Translations under genes and position numbers: made by a program
Source of the DNA: Pseudomonadota bacterium
GTDB taxonomy: Bacteria; Pseudomonadota; Alphaproteobacteria; Caulobacterales; Caulobacteraceae
Assembly (NCBI GenBank): GCA_021816155.1
Contig: JAKAZA010000025.1
Span: 1 to 35,708, forward strand
Reading direction: 5' to 3'
Length of the DNA: 35,708 bases
The notes under the pieces: generated by a model
Told to the model about the DNA's origin: nothing
Seen by the model: the letters and a program-made list of their open reading frames with translations, nothing else
Database searches by the model: none
In this document: one piece after another, positions 16,201 to 25,998 of the stretch
Position numbering within the stretch: position 1 is the first letter of the stretch
Layout: each line of letters starts with the position of its first letter

Positions 16201-17385
16201 TCAGTTCGACGCCGCCCGGCCGCGCTCGGCCAGCACCCGGATCACCGTGTCAGCCGCCGCGCCGAACGGATCGGGTGCGCCGGCGCCCAGCTTGGCCAGC
16301 GCCGCAGTCTGCGCTGCGACCTGTGCGCGGCGCCGCGCAGGGTCGTCGAGCAAGGCGGCGAGCGCCGCCCCGAGCTTGGACGCCGTGCAGTCGCCCTGGA
16401 TGAACTCCGGCGCCGCAGCCTCGCCGGCGGCGATGTTGATCAGCGTCAGGTACTTCACCTGGATGAGGGCCCTGGCGATGAGCGCGGTGATCGGATTGGC
16501 CTTGTAGCCCACCACCATCGGACAGCCGGCCATGGCGAGTTCGGTCGTGACCGTTCCGCTCTTGGCGAGCGCGACGGTGGCGGCGCGCATCGCGTCGCGG
16601 CGGGACTTCTCGCCTTCGACCACGTGCGCGGCATGACGCCAGCCCGAAACCCGCGCCTTGACGAGGCCCGTGACCGTCTCGGCCGCCGGCACGACGAGGT
16701 GGAGCCGCGGGCGAGCATCCTTCAGTCGCATCGCCACCTCTTCAAACGTCGGCATGAGACGCTTGACCTCACTGGGCCGGCTTCCGGGCAGCACGAGCAG
16801 GATCGGATCGTCCGGCGCCGCCCCGATCTCCGCACGCAGCCGATCCGGATTGGCGTCGGCATGATCCGCCGACAGGGTGGGCGATCCGACGAACGTGCTG
16901 GCGAGCCCGGCGGCCTCGAAATACGGCGGCTCGAACGCGAACAGCGTCATCAGATGGTCGGCCTGCCTGGCGAGCGAGCGCGCCCGCCATGGCCGCGTCG
17001 CCCAGACCTGCGGCGCCGCATACTTGACGATGGCGACGCCTGGCGCGCGACGGCGCAGGCCCTCGGCCACCCACCAGTTGAAGACGGAGGCGTCGACGAG
17101 CACAGCGACGTCCGGCCGCTCGGCTTCGCCCAGCCGCACAATGGCGTCGATACGAGCCAGGGCGAGCGGGATCGAGGTGACGATCTCGATCACGCCCACG
17201 AGCGACAGGTCGTCGATGCTGAACGGGCTTGCGATCCCTTCCGCAGCCATCCGCGCGCCGCCGACGCCGACAAAGCGCACGCCCGCCTCGCCGAGCCTCG
17301 CCCTCAGCGCATGCGCCAGCCCGGCGCCCAGCGCGTCGGCCGACGCCTCGATGGCGATCAGCATGACCTTGAGCGGCTGGCTCAC
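16201..17385 (-). CDS. lpxB: Lipid-A-disaccharide synthase
   Basis: LpxB, a peripheral inner-membrane GT19 glycosyltransferase, joins UDP-2,3-diacylglucosamine to lipid X to make the lipid A disaccharide. The start is GTG 17385, whose GTGA overlaps the lpxI stop by 4 bases; this gives 394 residues. The N-terminus reads MSQPLKVMLIAIEASADALGAGL; the loop normally written GExSGD is IEASAD here, so both glycines are changed. Other family features are present: FVGVGGARMAAEGI, VLVDASVFNWWVA, YAAPQVWATRPWRA, LPGSRPSEVKR, and SGTVTTELAMAGCPMVVGYK near the C-terminus. It is the last gene of the long envelope block. Confidence 0.95.
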   Translation of the reverse strand: MSQPLKVMLIAIEASADALGAGLAHALRARLGEAGVRFVGVGGARMAAEGIASPFSIDDLSLVGVIEIVTSIPLALARIDAIVRLGEAERPDVAVLVDASVFNWWVAEGLRRRAPGVAIVKYAAPQVWATRPWRARSLARQADHLMTLFAFEPPYFEAAGLASTFVGSPTLSADHADANPDRLRAEIGAAPDDPILLVLPGSRPSEVKRLMPTFEEVAMRLKDARPRLHLVVPAAETVTGLVKARVSGWRHAAHVVEGEKSRRDAMRAATVALAKSGTVTTELAMAGCPMVVGYKANPITALIARALIQVKYLTLINIAAGEAAAPEFIQGDCTASKLGAALAALLDDPARRRAQVAAQTAALAKLGAGAPDPFGAAADTVIRVLAERGRAASN

Positions 17386-18221
17386 CGCGCCTGATCCGCC
17401 ACGCCGACGATGAACAACCCCGCCGCGTCGGCCGCGGCGATCAGCGCCTCGCGCTCCACCAGCAGCAGCTTGCCAGCGACGCCTACCACACCGGCAAGCC
17501 CGGCTCGCACTGCACCCTCGATCGTCGTTGGCCCGATCGTGGGCAGATCGATCCGCTCCTCCTGGATCGGCTTGGGCACCTTGGCGAGCACGCCGCGGGG
17601 CCGACCTGGCGCGCCGCGCAGAGGCTGCGGCAGCTCCGCCACCCGCGCCAACACCGCGTCGGCGCCTTCCTGCGCCTCGACCGCCAGCACCAAGCCGTCG
17701 CAGACGACCGCCGCCTGGCCGATGTCGAGCGCGCCGATGGCTCGGGCGACCTCGACGGCGCGGGCGATGTCGGCCGCGTGCGCCTCCGCCGGCGCATGCC
17801 GACCGAGCGGACCCCAGGGCAGCGTCAGTGCGGCCATCACCTCGTGTGCGCCTTCGACGACGAAACCTTCGCTTTCGAATTCGCTCATCACGACGCGCAA
17901 CAGGGCGTCGTCGCCGTTGCGTGCGGCGCTGATGACGGATGGCAGCACCGCGAGGCCGCGCAGATCCGGGCGCAGGGACGAGAAGTCCGGCCGCCGGACA
18001 TAGCCCGCAAAGCACAACGCTTCGCAACCAGCCTCCCTGGCGAGGCGTACGATCCTGCCGACTTCGGCGATCCCGGCCTCGCCGCCCGGATGCTCAGCCA
18101 GCGCTGGATCGGAGAAGCCGCGCAGGCGCACAACGTAGTACGGCCGCCCAGTGTCACGACAGTGCGCCGCGAGCGCACGCGGGAGGGCCCCGCCGCCCGC
18201 GACGAGACCGAGCTTGCGCAA
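17382..18221 (-). CDS. lpxI: UDP-2,3-diacylglucosamine pyrophosphatase LpxI
   Basis: LpxI hydrolyses UDP-2,3-diacylglucosamine to lipid X and UMP; it replaces LpxH in most alphaproteobacteria and was first defined in Caulobacter crescentus. The protein has 279 residues from TTG 18221, directly after the lpxA stop (5-base gap). Features: MRKLGLVAGGGALPRALA opening, SVISAARNGDDALLRVV, GAHEVMAALTLPWG in the middle, and RIDLPTIGPTTIEGA. Asp225 here falls at the same number as the aspartate reported as catalytically essential in the Caulobacter enzyme. Its place between lpxA and lpxB, with a GTGA overlap into lpxB, confirms the pathway role. Confidence 0.96.
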   Translation of the reverse strand: MRKLGLVAGGGALPRALAAHCRDTGRPYYVVRLRGFSDPALAEHPGGEAGIAEVGRIVRLAREAGCEALCFAGYVRRPDFSSLRPDLRGLAVLPSVISAARNGDDALLRVVMSEFESEGFVVEGAHEVMAALTLPWGPLGRHAPAEAHAADIARAVEVARAIGALDIGQAAVVCDGLVLAVEAQEGADAVLARVAELPQPLRGAPGRPRGVLAKVPKPIQEERIDLPTIGPTTIEGAVRAGLAGVVGVAGKLLLVEREALIAAADAAGLFIVGVADQAR

Positions 18222-18226
18222 CCGCG

Positions 18227-19021
18227 TCAGGCCGCGTTCGCCGCCGGGGTCAGCGGCCGGCCTGGTTCGGCGCGGATGAAATCAATGATCTCCATCACCT
18301 CGGGCGAGTCCGCGAACTCGCTGGCGACACGGTCGACCCGGTCCTGGAAGAGTCCGCCCGCGAGGAAGAGCGCCTTGTGGGCCGCCCGCAGCGCATTGAT
18401 CGCCTCGCGCGAGAACCCGCGCCGCTTCAGGCCGACAAGGTTCAACCCCTCCAGCCGCGCATGGTTGCCCCAGACCATCCCGAACGGGATGACATCGCAA
18501 TTCACGCCGGCCATACCTCCCAGGAAAGCGTAACGCCCGACGCGGCCGCGCTGCTGCACGGCGCAGAGCCCTCCCATGATCACGTAGTCGGCGATGCGGA
18601 CGTGCCCGGCCAGCGTGGCGCCGTTGGTCATCGTCACATGGTTGCCGACCTCGCAGTCGTGGCCGACATGGGCCCCTACGTAAAGCGCGCAATCATCGCC
18701 GATCTCGGTGATGCCGCGGCCGAATCTAGAGCCGCCATGGACCGTCACGTGCTCGCGGATCAGCGTGCGAGCGCCGATCTTCACCCGGCAGGGATCTTCC
18801 GGTCGATGTCCTGAGTGCTGCGGCGCGCCGCCAAGCATGGCGAAGGGGTAGACTTCGCAGCCCTGGCCAAGCTGAGTCTGCCCCTCGATGACGACATGCG
18901 AGCGCAGCACGACGCCCGCGGAAAGGCGCACGCCCGGGCCGACGATGCAGTAGGGGCCGATCTCCGCATCGCCCGCGATTTCGGCCCCAGGCGCCACTTG
19001 CGCCGTCGGGTGGATCTTCAT
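18227..19021 (-). CDS. lpxA: Acyl-ACP-UDP-N-acetylglucosamine O-acyltransferase
   Basis: LpxA adds a 3-hydroxyacyl chain to UDP-GlcNAc, the first step of lipid A synthesis. ATG 19021 overlaps the fabZ stop (ATGA) and gives 264 residues with the typical opening [18 protein letters not shown]. The N-terminal two thirds is a left-handed beta helix of hexapeptide repeats. The catalytic region is [18 protein letters not shown], whose second His matches the general base of E. coli LpxA (His125), and [19 protein letters not shown] follows. The helical C-terminal domain contains the usual [16 protein letters not shown]. Chain length specificity cannot be read reliably. Confidence 0.97.
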   Translation of the reverse strand: MKIHPTAQVAPGAEIAGDAEIGPYCIVGPGVRLSAGVVLRSHVVIEGQTQLGQGCEVYPFAMLGGAPQHSGHRPEDPCRVKIGARTLIREHVTVHGGSRFGRGITEIGDDCALYVGAHVGHDCEVGNHVTMTNGATLAGHVRIADYVIMGGLCAVQQRGRVGRYAFLGGMAGVNCDVIPFGMVWGNHARLEGLNLVGLKRRGFSREAINALRAAHKALFLAGGLFQDRVDRVASEFADSPEVMEIIDFIRAEPGRPLTPAANAA

Positions 19022-19494
19022 GCCGGCGTCTCGATCAGCATCGCGGCGAATTCGCACTCGGCGGCGATCTTGTCGCCGACCATTCCCCGCCCCCGGAACT
19101 TGAACACGTCGCCCCTGGCCCGTAGGACCTCGACCGGCATGCGCAGCACGTCGCCTGGCCGGACCGGGTGCCGGAAGCGGCAGTTGTCGACCGAGATGAA
19201 CATGATGCCCTTATTCTCGACGTCGACGTCGAGCGATTTGCTCATCAGCACGCCGCCTGTCTGGGCGAGCGCCTCGATGATCAAGACGCCGGGCATGACC
19301 GGTCGGCCCGGAAAATGCCCCACGAAGTACGGCTCGTTGATGGTGACCGACTTGATGCCCACGATCGACTGGTGCGGTCGGTAGTCCTCGGCGCGATCGA
19401 TCAGCAGAAAAGGAGGGCGGTGCGGAATGCGCGCCAGGATCTCCTCGATGCCGATATCCAAGGACGAGGAGGCCTCGACCGGCGCCTGCTTCAT
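19018..19494 (-). CDS. fabZ: 3-hydroxyacyl-ACP dehydratase FabZ
   Basis: FabZ dehydrates 3-hydroxyacyl-ACP in fatty acid elongation and competes with LpxA and LpxD for the same substrates, which explains its place between them. The 158-residue protein has a hotdog fold; [12 protein letters not shown] is the N-terminal motif, and the active site is [20 protein letters not shown] with His60 and Glu74. Start ATG 19494 overlaps the lpxD stop, and its own stop overlaps lpxA, both as ATGA. About 10 extra N-terminal residues compared with E. coli FabZ are unremarkable. Confidence 0.97.
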   Translation of the reverse strand: MKQAPVEASSSLDIGIEEILARIPHRPPFLLIDRAEDYRPHQSIVGIKSVTINEPYFVGHFPGRPVMPGVLIIEALAQTGGVLMSKSLDVDVENKGIMFISVDNCRFRHPVRPGDVLRMPVEVLRARGDVFKFRGRGMVGDKIAAECEFAAMLIETPA

Positions 19495-20516
19495 GCCTCC
19501 GCTCCCCCGCCCTTCCGGCTAGCGGCCCGGGTAAGCCAAGCCACTTCGCGGAAGAACTGTTTGACCGGGCGGGCCGGAACGCCGCACCAGCTCTCCCCCG
19601 CCGGCACATCCCGCATCACGCCGGACGCCGCAGCGAGGCGCGCGCCCGAGCCGATGGTCACGTGATCGGCCAGTCCCACGCGCCCGCCCATCTGCACGCC
19701 GTCGCCCACGACCGCGCTGCCGGACAGCCCGCAGTGGCCCGCAATCACGCAGTTGCGGCCGATCACGACGTTGTGGGCGATTTGCACCAGGTTGTCGATC
19801 TTGCTGTTCTCCCCGATCACCGTGTCCTCGTAGGCGCCGCGGTCTATGCAGGTGTGAGGACCGATCGAGACGCCATCCTGGATGATCACGCGGCCAAGCT
19901 GAGGCTTGTCCATGAGGCCGCGCGGCCCGACCGTGATGCCGAACCCCGCCTCCCCGATCACCACGGCCGGATCAATGCGCACGCCGTCTCCAATCAGCGC
20001 GCACGATATGGTGGCGCCGGCGCCGATCTGGCACCGACGGCCGATTGCGACGCCGGGGCCGATCACGGCGTAGGGTCCGATCTCGGTTCCGGCGCCGATC
20101 TGCGCACCGGCGCCGACGATCACGCCGCGGCCGAGGACGACGCCTTCCTCGAGAATCGCGCTCGGATGCAACGGCGGCGCCGCCGGATCGAGCCGCCGCA
20201 CCCTGTGCAGGCGCTGCGCCGACATGGCCCAGGCCGCCTCCGGGAGTGGTGTCACCAGCGCAACGCAGCTCTCTGGAAGCAGTGCGGCGTCACGCTCGCT
20301 GACGAAGCACGCGCCCGCGTTCGTGGCGCGCGCCAACTCTCCCAACTTGCGATCGCTCAGGAAAGCGACCTCGCTGGCGCCGGCGCGAGCCAGGACCGCC
20401 GCACCGGCCACCGCGAGCCCGGACGCGCGGCCGAGCCGCGCCCCCGTCTCTTCCGCCAACGTCTCGACCGCAACCGGAGCGGACGTCTCGAAGAACCTCG
20501 AATCCGGCGCGCTCAC
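19491..20516 (-). CDS. lpxD: UDP-3-O-acylglucosamine N-acyltransferase
   Basis: LpxD transfers the second 3-hydroxyacyl chain, to the 2-amino group, in the third step of lipid A synthesis. The protein has 341 residues from GTG 20516. An N-terminal uridine-binding domain (about 1-105, with [13 protein letters not shown] and [13 protein letters not shown]) leads into a left-handed beta helix of repeated hexapeptides such as [14 protein letters not shown]. The catalytic His is in [21 protein letters not shown]-terminal helix ([15 protein letters not shown]) ends the chain. It lies 21 bases after skp, in the order skp-lpxD-fabZ-lpxA found widely in Proteobacteria. Confidence 0.96.
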   Translation of the reverse strand: MSAPDSRFFETSAPVAVETLAEETGARLGRASGLAVAGAAVLARAGASEVAFLSDRKLGELARATNAGACFVSERDAALLPESCVALVTPLPEAAWAMSAQRLHRVRRLDPAAPPLHPSAILEEGVVLGRGVIVGAGAQIGAGTEIGPYAVIGPGVAIGRRCQIGAGATISCALIGDGVRIDPAVVIGEAGFGITVGPRGLMDKPQLGRVIIQDGVSIGPHTCIDRGAYEDTVIGENSKIDNLVQIAHNVVIGRNCVIAGHCGLSGSAVVGDGVQMGGRVGLADHVTIGSGARLAAASGVMRDVPAGESWCGVPARPVKQFFREVAWLTRAASRKGGGAEA

Positions 20517-20537
20517 CGTGGTCGCTCCGCGTCGCCG

Positions 20538-21182
20538 CTACCGCGCGGCCGGCGCGGCGCCAGAGGTCTGGTCCATATGGACGCGATCGAAGGTCAACGT
20601 CTGGATCTTGGCGTCGAGGCTCGACACCGCCTGGACCGAAAGGTCCATCAGCGGGTTGACCACGCTCACCCCGCCCTGGTCGCGCTCGATCAGCACCGAG
20701 CAGGACTTGGTCTGGAAAAGCTGGCGCAGCACCGGCTCGAGTTCCTGGGAGACGACACCGATCTCCTTCTGCTGCGTGGCCTGCATCTCTTGCTGGCGCT
20801 GCTGCACCAGCTTTTCGAAATTGGAATACCGAAGCTGAAGCGCGGCTTCCTTCGCGTCGCGGGTGGCCGCGTCAAGCGAAGCGGCCTGGGCGTCCAGAGC
20901 ACGCTTGTCGGTGTTGATCGCGTCGGCCTGCGGTTGGAGTTCCGCGCGCCAGGTCTGGTCGAGTTGCTTCAATCGGGCCACGACCGACTGGCCGACCTTC
21001 GACTGGGCCATGATCTGGTTGAACGAGAAGGTGCAGAAGCCCGGGATCGGCGCGCCATAGCTGATCGGCGGCTGCGCGGGCGTGGTCTGGGCGGACGCGA
21101 CTTGCGGCAGCGTCGCCTGAGCGGCGAGCGCCAGAACGGCGCCGGCGGCGATGCCGGCGGAGAGGCGGTGTCGGGCGGTCAT
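20538..21182 (-). CDS. skp: OmpH/Skp family periplasmic chaperone
   Basis: Skp binds unfolded outer-membrane proteins in the periplasm and carries them towards the Bam complex. The 214-residue protein starts at ATG 21182 with AAGGA upstream. A signal peptide with a hydrophobic core (IAAGAVLALAAQATL) and likely cleavage at ASA-Q near residue 31 is visible. The middle, about 75-150, is a long charged helical region rich in Gln, Lys and Ala, as expected for the tentacles (KEAALQLRYSNFEKLVQQ). It keeps two cysteines, in GFCTFSF and KSCSVLI. It follows bamA by 12 bases, the standard pairing. The family identity rests on position and architecture more than on sharp motifs. Confidence 0.9.
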   Translation of the reverse strand: MTARHRLSAGIAAGAVLALAAQATLPQVASAQTTPAQPPISYGAPIPGFCTFSFNQIMAQSKVGQSVVARLKQLDQTWRAELQPQADAINTDKRALDAQAASLDAATRDAKEAALQLRYSNFEKLVQQRQQEMQATQQKEIGVVSQELEPVLRQLFQTKSCSVLIERDQGGVSVVNPLMDLSVQAVSSLDAKIQTLTFDRVHMDQTSGAAPAAR

Positions 21183-21194
21183 GAGGAGTGTTCC

Positions 21195-23564
21195 TTAGAA
21201 ACTTGTATTGGTGGAGAAGCGGAAGACTTCGACAACGTCGTAGGGTTCCTTCGCGATCGGTTCGGCCAGATCGAACCGCAAGGGACCAAGCGGCGACTTC
21301 CAGAAAACGCTGATACCCACTGAGGCGCGGAGGCCAAGTTGGTCCTGCACCGTGGTGAGCGGCGCATTGGTGAGCGGGTTGTACTTGCTCGCCCGGTCGA
21401 GCAGTCCCAGCGTGCCGACGTCCGAGATAATGGCGGTCTTGATGCCGTATTGCTGGGGCAGTCCGTTCGGGAACGTCTCCAGCAACTCGCCGAGGAGATA
21501 GAGATTACCGCCCAAGGCGTCCCCGTAGCGCATGTCACGCGGTCCGATGCCCGCGAGCTGGAAGCCGACGAAGCTATCCCCGCCTTTGTAGAAGCGATCG
21601 TTGATGAGGACCGAGTTGCCGTCCCAGCCGGTGATGTAGCCGCCTGATGTGGTCAGGCTCAGCACGTAATCCTTGTTGAAGCCGTGGTACCAACCGGCGT
21701 CCCACTCGGTGCGGACATAGTGCACCGTGCCTCCGAAGCCTGCGACATCCTGGCTGAGATCCACGTAGTAGCCGCGGGTCGGAATCATCGGGTCGTTGCG
21801 CTTGTCGAGGCGCAAACTGTAGCCGAACGACGAGGTGATATACGAGCCTTTCTGGTCGCAGAGCACGACGGACACCAGTTCCTCGCCGGGAATGCAGTCC
21901 TGCGGCGCCACGATCACGTCGTCAGTGCGGAGCTGGTAACGCACGCTCATCGTCGAGTTGGTCGTCAGCGGAAACGCCACGTGAACGCCCGCGCCAGCCG
22001 AGGCGCTCTGATACGAGGCGAACTGCAGGAAGTTGTACCGAGTCGCGAACACATCGAAGCCCGCGCCGAGGTTGTGACCCAGGAATCGCGGGTCGGTCAG
22101 CGAGAAGTCGACATCCTCCGTGAACGAACCGAGTTCGACCCGCGCGCGCACGTCCTGGCCGGTTCCGCGGAAGTTGGACTGGTTGAACCCGAGGTCCACG
22201 ACCAACTGGTCGATCGACGAATAGCCGGCGCTGGCCGAAAGCTCTCCGGTCGGCTGTTCCGTGACCTTGACGAGCAGGTCCGAGCGGTCCGGTTCCGACG
22301 TGGGCTGCGTGGTGATGTCGACATTCTTGAAGAAGCCAAGCGCCTTGATCTTGTTCTTCGACTGGTCGACCAGGACCCGATTATAGGCGTCACCCTCGGA
22401 CAGGGACATCTCGCGACGGATCACATAGTCGAGCGTCGCGGTGTTACCGACGATATTGATGCGGTTGATGTAGACGCGCGGCCCTTCCTTGACGTTGAAG
22501 TTCACGTCAACGGTATGCGTCACGGGGTCCGCATGGAACTGTGGGTGTACGTCGACAAACGCGAAACCCGCGGCCCCGGCGGCGAAGGTAAGCGCGTCGG
22601 TGGAGTTCTGGAGGCGTTCGTCCGAGAACACGTCGCCCTGGTGGATCGGCAGCAGCGCCTTCAGGATGTCGGGATTGAGCTTCTTCAGTTCGGTGGAGAC
22701 AGTGAGCTTGCCGAACTTGTACTTCTGTCCTTCGTCGAGCGTGTAGGTGACGGCGAAGCCGCTCTTGTCCGGCGACAGCTCGGCGATCGAGGACACCACG
22801 CGGAAATCGTAATAGCCATGGTTCCGGTAGAACTTCCGCAACTGCTCGCGGTCGTACTCGATCCGATCCGGGTCGTAGTTGTCGTTGGACTCGAAGAACT
22901 TGTACCAGTGGCTCTCCTTGGTCACGACCACGTCGCGCAAGTCGTTGGCGGAGAACGCCTGGTTGCCCTGGAAATTGATGCCGAGGATACCGCTCTTCGG
23001 CCCCTCGCTGATCTTGAAGATCAGGTCGACGCGGCGTTGCGGCAGATTGACGATCTGCGGCGTGACCGTGGCCGAGATCCGTCCCGAGCGGCGATAGAGC
23101 TCGATGATGCGGCCGACGTCCTCTTCCACCTTGGCCTTGGTGAAGATGCCGCGCGGTCGGACCGTCACCTCGTCGCGCAGCTTGTCGGTCTTGAGGCTCG
23201 AATTGCCCTCGAAGATCACCTGGTTGATGATCGGGTTCTCGACCACTTGTACGATCAGCGTGTCCCCGCGCAGGTCGATGCGCACGTCGGCGAACAGACC
23301 CGTGCGCGTCAGGGTCTTGAGGGCCAGGTCGAGCTTGGCCTGATCGACCGTGTCGCCGACCTGGACCGGCAGATAGGACAGGACGGTTTCCTGTTCGATG
23401 CGCTCATTACCGCGCACTTCGATGCGCCCAACGATGCCGCTCTCCTGCTGCACCTGCGCGAGCACCGGTTGCGGCGCAGCCACGGCCACGGCAGCCGCTA
23501 TAAGCGCGGCGCCGGTGAAAAGCGCCGCATAGCGGGCACGGGTCCTGGTCATCGGTGCGGTCAT
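21195..23564 (-). CDS. bamA: Outer membrane protein assembly factor BamA
   Basis: BamA inserts beta-barrel proteins into the outer membrane. From ATG 23564 (an ATG at 23552 is possible) it has 789 residues. A signal peptide ends near residue 36 (PVLA-QVQQ). Five POTRA domains follow, beginning with IEVRGNERIEQETVLSYL and ending near residue 430, then a 16-strand barrel that finishes with the aromatic signature TNTSF. The L6 loop motif, usually V/F-R-G-F/Y, reads FVGFQLAGIGPRD at 665-677; the conserved arginine is replaced by valine (codon GTC at 21567-21569). The GIGPRD half of the motif is intact. The gene starts 23 bases after rseP and is followed by skp. Confidence 0.97.
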   Translation of the reverse strand: MTAPMTRTRARYAALFTGAALIAAAVAVAAPQPVLAQVQQESGIVGRIEVRGNERIEQETVLSYLPVQVGDTVDQAKLDLALKTLTRTGLFADVRIDLRGDTLIVQVVENPIINQVIFEGNSSLKTDKLRDEVTVRPRGIFTKAKVEEDVGRIIELYRRSGRISATVTPQIVNLPQRRVDLIFKISEGPKSGILGINFQGNQAFSANDLRDVVVTKESHWYKFFESNDNYDPDRIEYDREQLRKFYRNHGYYDFRVVSSIAELSPDKSGFAVTYTLDEGQKYKFGKLTVSTELKKLNPDILKALLPIHQGDVFSDERLQNSTDALTFAAGAAGFAFVDVHPQFHADPVTHTVDVNFNVKEGPRVYINRINIVGNTATLDYVIRREMSLSEGDAYNRVLVDQSKNKIKALGFFKNVDITTQPTSEPDRSDLLVKVTEQPTGELSASAGYSSIDQLVVDLGFNQSNFRGTGQDVRARVELGSFTEDVDFSLTDPRFLGHNLGAGFDVFATRYNFLQFASYQSASAGAGVHVAFPLTTNSTMSVRYQLRTDDVIVAPQDCIPGEELVSVVLCDQKGSYITSSFGYSLRLDKRNDPMIPTRGYYVDLSQDVAGFGGTVHYVRTEWDAGWYHGFNKDYVLSLTTSGGYITGWDGNSVLINDRFYKGGDSFVGFQLAGIGPRDMRYGDALGGNLYLLGELLETFPNGLPQQYGIKTAIISDVGTLGLLDRASKYNPLTNAPLTTVQDQLGLRASVGISVFWKSPLGPLRFDLAEPIAKEPYDVVEVFRFSTNTSF

Positions 23565-23587
23565 CACTGGCCGGTGACTCTTCGCTT

Positions 23588-24778
23588 TTAGGAGAACAGG
23601 GCGCCGAGGAAGTGGAACACCTGCAGCCCCTGCAGGTCGTGCCACGCCGTGAACAACATCAATCCGACCAGCAAAGCAAGTCCGACCCGGTAGCCCGCGG
23701 CCTGCGCCCGGGCGGGCAATGGCCGTCGGGCCACAGCCTCGTACGCGTAAAACAACAGGTGACCGCCATCGAGGATCGGGATGGGGAGCAGGTTCACGAG
23801 GCCGATGCTCGTCGAGAGGAGTCCGGCCAGCGAGAGGTACTGGAAGGTGAGGACCTCTATGAGGCTGACGTGCTCGCTGCTGGAAATGTCGATCGCGTCC
23901 TGCGTCATGGCGCCGGTCACGTGCGCCGTACCGATGATGCCCGAGAACGGCCAGTCGATCTTTCCCTCGGCGACGCGCGCGACGTAGTACCCGGTCTTGG
24001 CGACGACATCCCAGGTCACCACGGCGCCGCGCCCGATCGCCTGGATCGGGCCGTAGGTGACCTTCTCGACCCTGCTGGCGACGCCCAGAAGACCGATGCG
24101 GGTGACGCCGCCCGCCGGGTCACGCTCGAACTTGACGCCGGGCGTGACCGCGATGTCGAGCGGATGGCCCGCCCGCAACACAGTGAGGCGCATGGGGGTC
24201 TCGGGCCGCTCGCGGATGTAGGTCTGGAAGTCGTCGTAGCCGACCATCGGATGTCCATCGATGGCCATGATCACATCGCCGGTCTCGACGCCGCCGCGCG
24301 CCGCCGCCGAACCCGCCGTCACCTCGGCGATCCGGAGCGATGGCACGGCTTCGCCGAACGTGCCGAAGATGACCGCGAAAAGAGCGATCGACAGTAGGAA
24401 GTTGGTGGCCGGCCCGGCGACGACGACGAGCGCGCGCTGCCACAGGGGCTTGAAGAAGAAATACCGTCTCTCCGCGCCGGCCCCCTCGCGCAGCGCTATG
24501 CGCCGCCGCAGGTCGTCCAAGTCTTCCTGGTCGGGAACCGAGGCGGCGTTGTCGTCGCCGGCGAAACGCACATAGCCGCCCAGCGGCAGCCAAGCGACCC
24601 GCCATTCCACGCCCGCGCGGTCGCGGCGGGCCCAGAGCGTAGGACCGAAGCCGACCGAGAACCGGTCGACCGCGATGCCGCAGGCGCGCGCCGCAAGGAA
24701 GTGGCCGAATTCGTGGATGGTGACGATCACCGTGATGATCGCCAGGAACGCCGGCATGGCGACGAGGAATGGCAACAT
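23588..24778 (-). CDS. rseP: Site-2 protease RseP family, intramembrane zinc metalloprotease
   Basis: RseP cuts membrane-embedded anti-sigma factors and signal peptide remnants. The 396-residue protein starts at ATG 24778; a longer frame upstream enters dxr and lacks family similarity. The zinc motif HEFGH is at 22-26 in the first membrane helix, and the third ligand is in PIPILDGGH near 333-340. A PDZ domain lies about 120-200 (VTAGSAAARGGVETGDVIMAIDG). The segment between the first helix and the PDZ domain (FAGDDNAASVPDQEDLDDLRRR) is acidic. Three further membrane segments are seen. It is 29 bases after dxr and 23 before bamA, the usual envelope-stress neighbourhood; the substrate here cannot be named. 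Confidence 0.96.
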   Translation of the reverse strand: MLPFLVAMPAFLAIITVIVTIHEFGHFLAARACGIAVDRFSVGFGPTLWARRDRAGVEWRVAWLPLGGYVRFAGDDNAASVPDQEDLDDLRRRIALREGAGAERRYFFFKPLWQRALVVVAGPATNFLLSIALFAVIFGTFGEAVPSLRIAEVTAGSAAARGGVETGDVIMAIDGHPMVGYDDFQTYIRERPETPMRLTVLRAGHPLDIAVTPGVKFERDPAGGVTRIGLLGVASRVEKVTYGPIQAIGRGAVVTWDVVAKTGYYVARVAEGKIDWPFSGIIGTAHVTGAMTQDAIDISSSEHVSLIEVLTFQYLSLAGLLSTSIGLVNLLPIPILDGGHLLFYAYEAVARRPLPARAQAAGYRVGLALLVGLMLFTAWHDLQGLQVFHFLGALFS

Positions 24779-24807
24779 GTCAGCGGCGCTCCCTCCCCCG
24801 GGGCTCG

Positions 24808-25998
24808 TCAGCCTCTGCCTGCAAATCGCGACAGGACTTGGGCGGCGGTGCGGCGGGCCGCGGCGTCGATCGTCATCGCCCACTCCAACGGGTCAGAGTC
24901 TTCCCCGACAGGGGCCAGATCGCCCGCGCCGGACAGCTCGTCGAGTGTCTCGGCAACAAGCGCTGCAATATCGAGAAAGCCGATCCGGCGGTCAAGGAAT
25001 GCGGCGACGCCCACTTCGTTGGCGGCGTTCATCGCTGCGGGCGCGCCCCCGCCGGCCTTCAGCGCGTCGCGCGCCATCGCGAGCGCGGGAAAACGGATCT
25101 CGTCGGGCGCCTCGAAGGTCAGCTGGCCGATCCGCGCAAGATCGAGGCGCGGCGCCGGCCAGGGTGTCCGGTCGGGCCAGGCCCAGGCGCAGGCGATCGG
25201 GGTGCGCATGTCCGGCGCGCCAAGCTGCGCCAGCGTCGAGCCGTCTGCGTACTCGACGAGGCTGTGCACGATCGACTGCGGGTGGATGAGAACATCGATT
25301 CGATCCGGGGGCATGGAGAACAGGTACGAGGCCTCGATCATCTCGAGGCCCTTGTTCATCATCTGCGCAGAGTCGACAGAGATCTTGCGCCCCATGCTCC
25401 AGTTGGGGTGGGCCACCGCCTGCTCTACGGAGGCGGCAGCCATTTCCTCGCGCGTCCAGCCGCGGAACGGCCCGCCCGAGGCGGTCAGGATGAGACGGCT
25501 GATCCGGTCAGGCGCGACCGGCTGCAGCACCTGGAAGATGGCCGAGTGTTCCGAATCGACCGGGATCACCTGGCCGCCCGCCGCCTTCGCTGTGGCGAGA
25601 AGCGCCGGGCCGGCGCAGATCAGGCTCTCCTTGTTCGCCAGCGCTATGACGGAGCCGAGCCGAGCCGCCGCCAGCGTGGGCGCGAGCCCCGCCGAGCCGA
25701 CGATCGACGACATCACCCAGTCTGCGCCCATCGACGCAGCCTCGACGATGGCGGCGGACCCCGCCATCGCGTGAACGTTCGAGCCGTTCAGCCGGTCGCG
25801 CAACTCCGGAAGCAGCGACTCGTCCTCGATCACCACAAGGCGAGGACGCCAGCGCTTCGCCTGCTCGGCAAGCTTCGCCACGTTGCGTCCGGCCGCAAGC
25901 GCCACGATCTCGACCTCGACGCCGGCCTGTTCCAGAAGATCCAGGGTGGAGACGCCGATCGACCCGGTCGAGCCGAGGATGGTGACGGAGCGGGGCAT
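24808..25998 (-). CDS. dxr: 1-deoxy-D-xylulose 5-phosphate reductoisomerase
   Basis: Dxr makes 2-C-methyl-D-erythritol 4-phosphate, the first committed step of the MEP isoprenoid pathway, using NADPH. ATG 25998 shares one base with the cdsA stop (TGATG) and gives 396 residues; a GTG at 26010 would add four. The NADPH loop is LGSTGSIG at 8-15. Active-site motifs are all present: [35 protein letters not shown], and [23 protein letters not shown], with the metal-binding Asp and Glu residues. It supplies isoprenoid units that UppS, three genes upstream in the transcript, lengthens. Confidence 0.97.
   Translation of the reverse strand: MPRSVTILGSTGSIGVSTLDLLEQAGVEVEIVALAAGRNVAKLAEQAKRWRPRLVVIEDESLLPELRDRLNGSNVHAMAGSAAIVEAASMGADWVMSSIVGSAGLAPTLAAARLGSVIALANKESLICAGPALLATAKAAGGQVIPVDSEHSAIFQVLQPVAPDRISRLILTASGGPFRGWTREEMAAASVEQAVAHPNWSMGRKISVDSAQMMNKGLEMIEASYLFSMPPDRIDVLIHPQSIVHSLVEYADGSTLAQLGAPDMRTPIACAWAWPDRTPWPAPRLDLARIGQLTFEAPDEIRFPALAMARDALKAGGGAPAAMNAANEVGVAAFLDRRIGFLDIAALVAETLDELSGAGDLAPVGEDSDPLEWAMTIDAAARRTAAQVLSRFAGRG

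Noticed and set aside
19662..23591. Very long plus-strand open frames opposite lpxD, skp and bamA
   Set aside because: They mirror the codon pattern of the real minus-strand genes in a high-GC genome, their translations are rich in Arg, Asp, His and Val with no family motifs, and the minus-strand genes are unmistakable.
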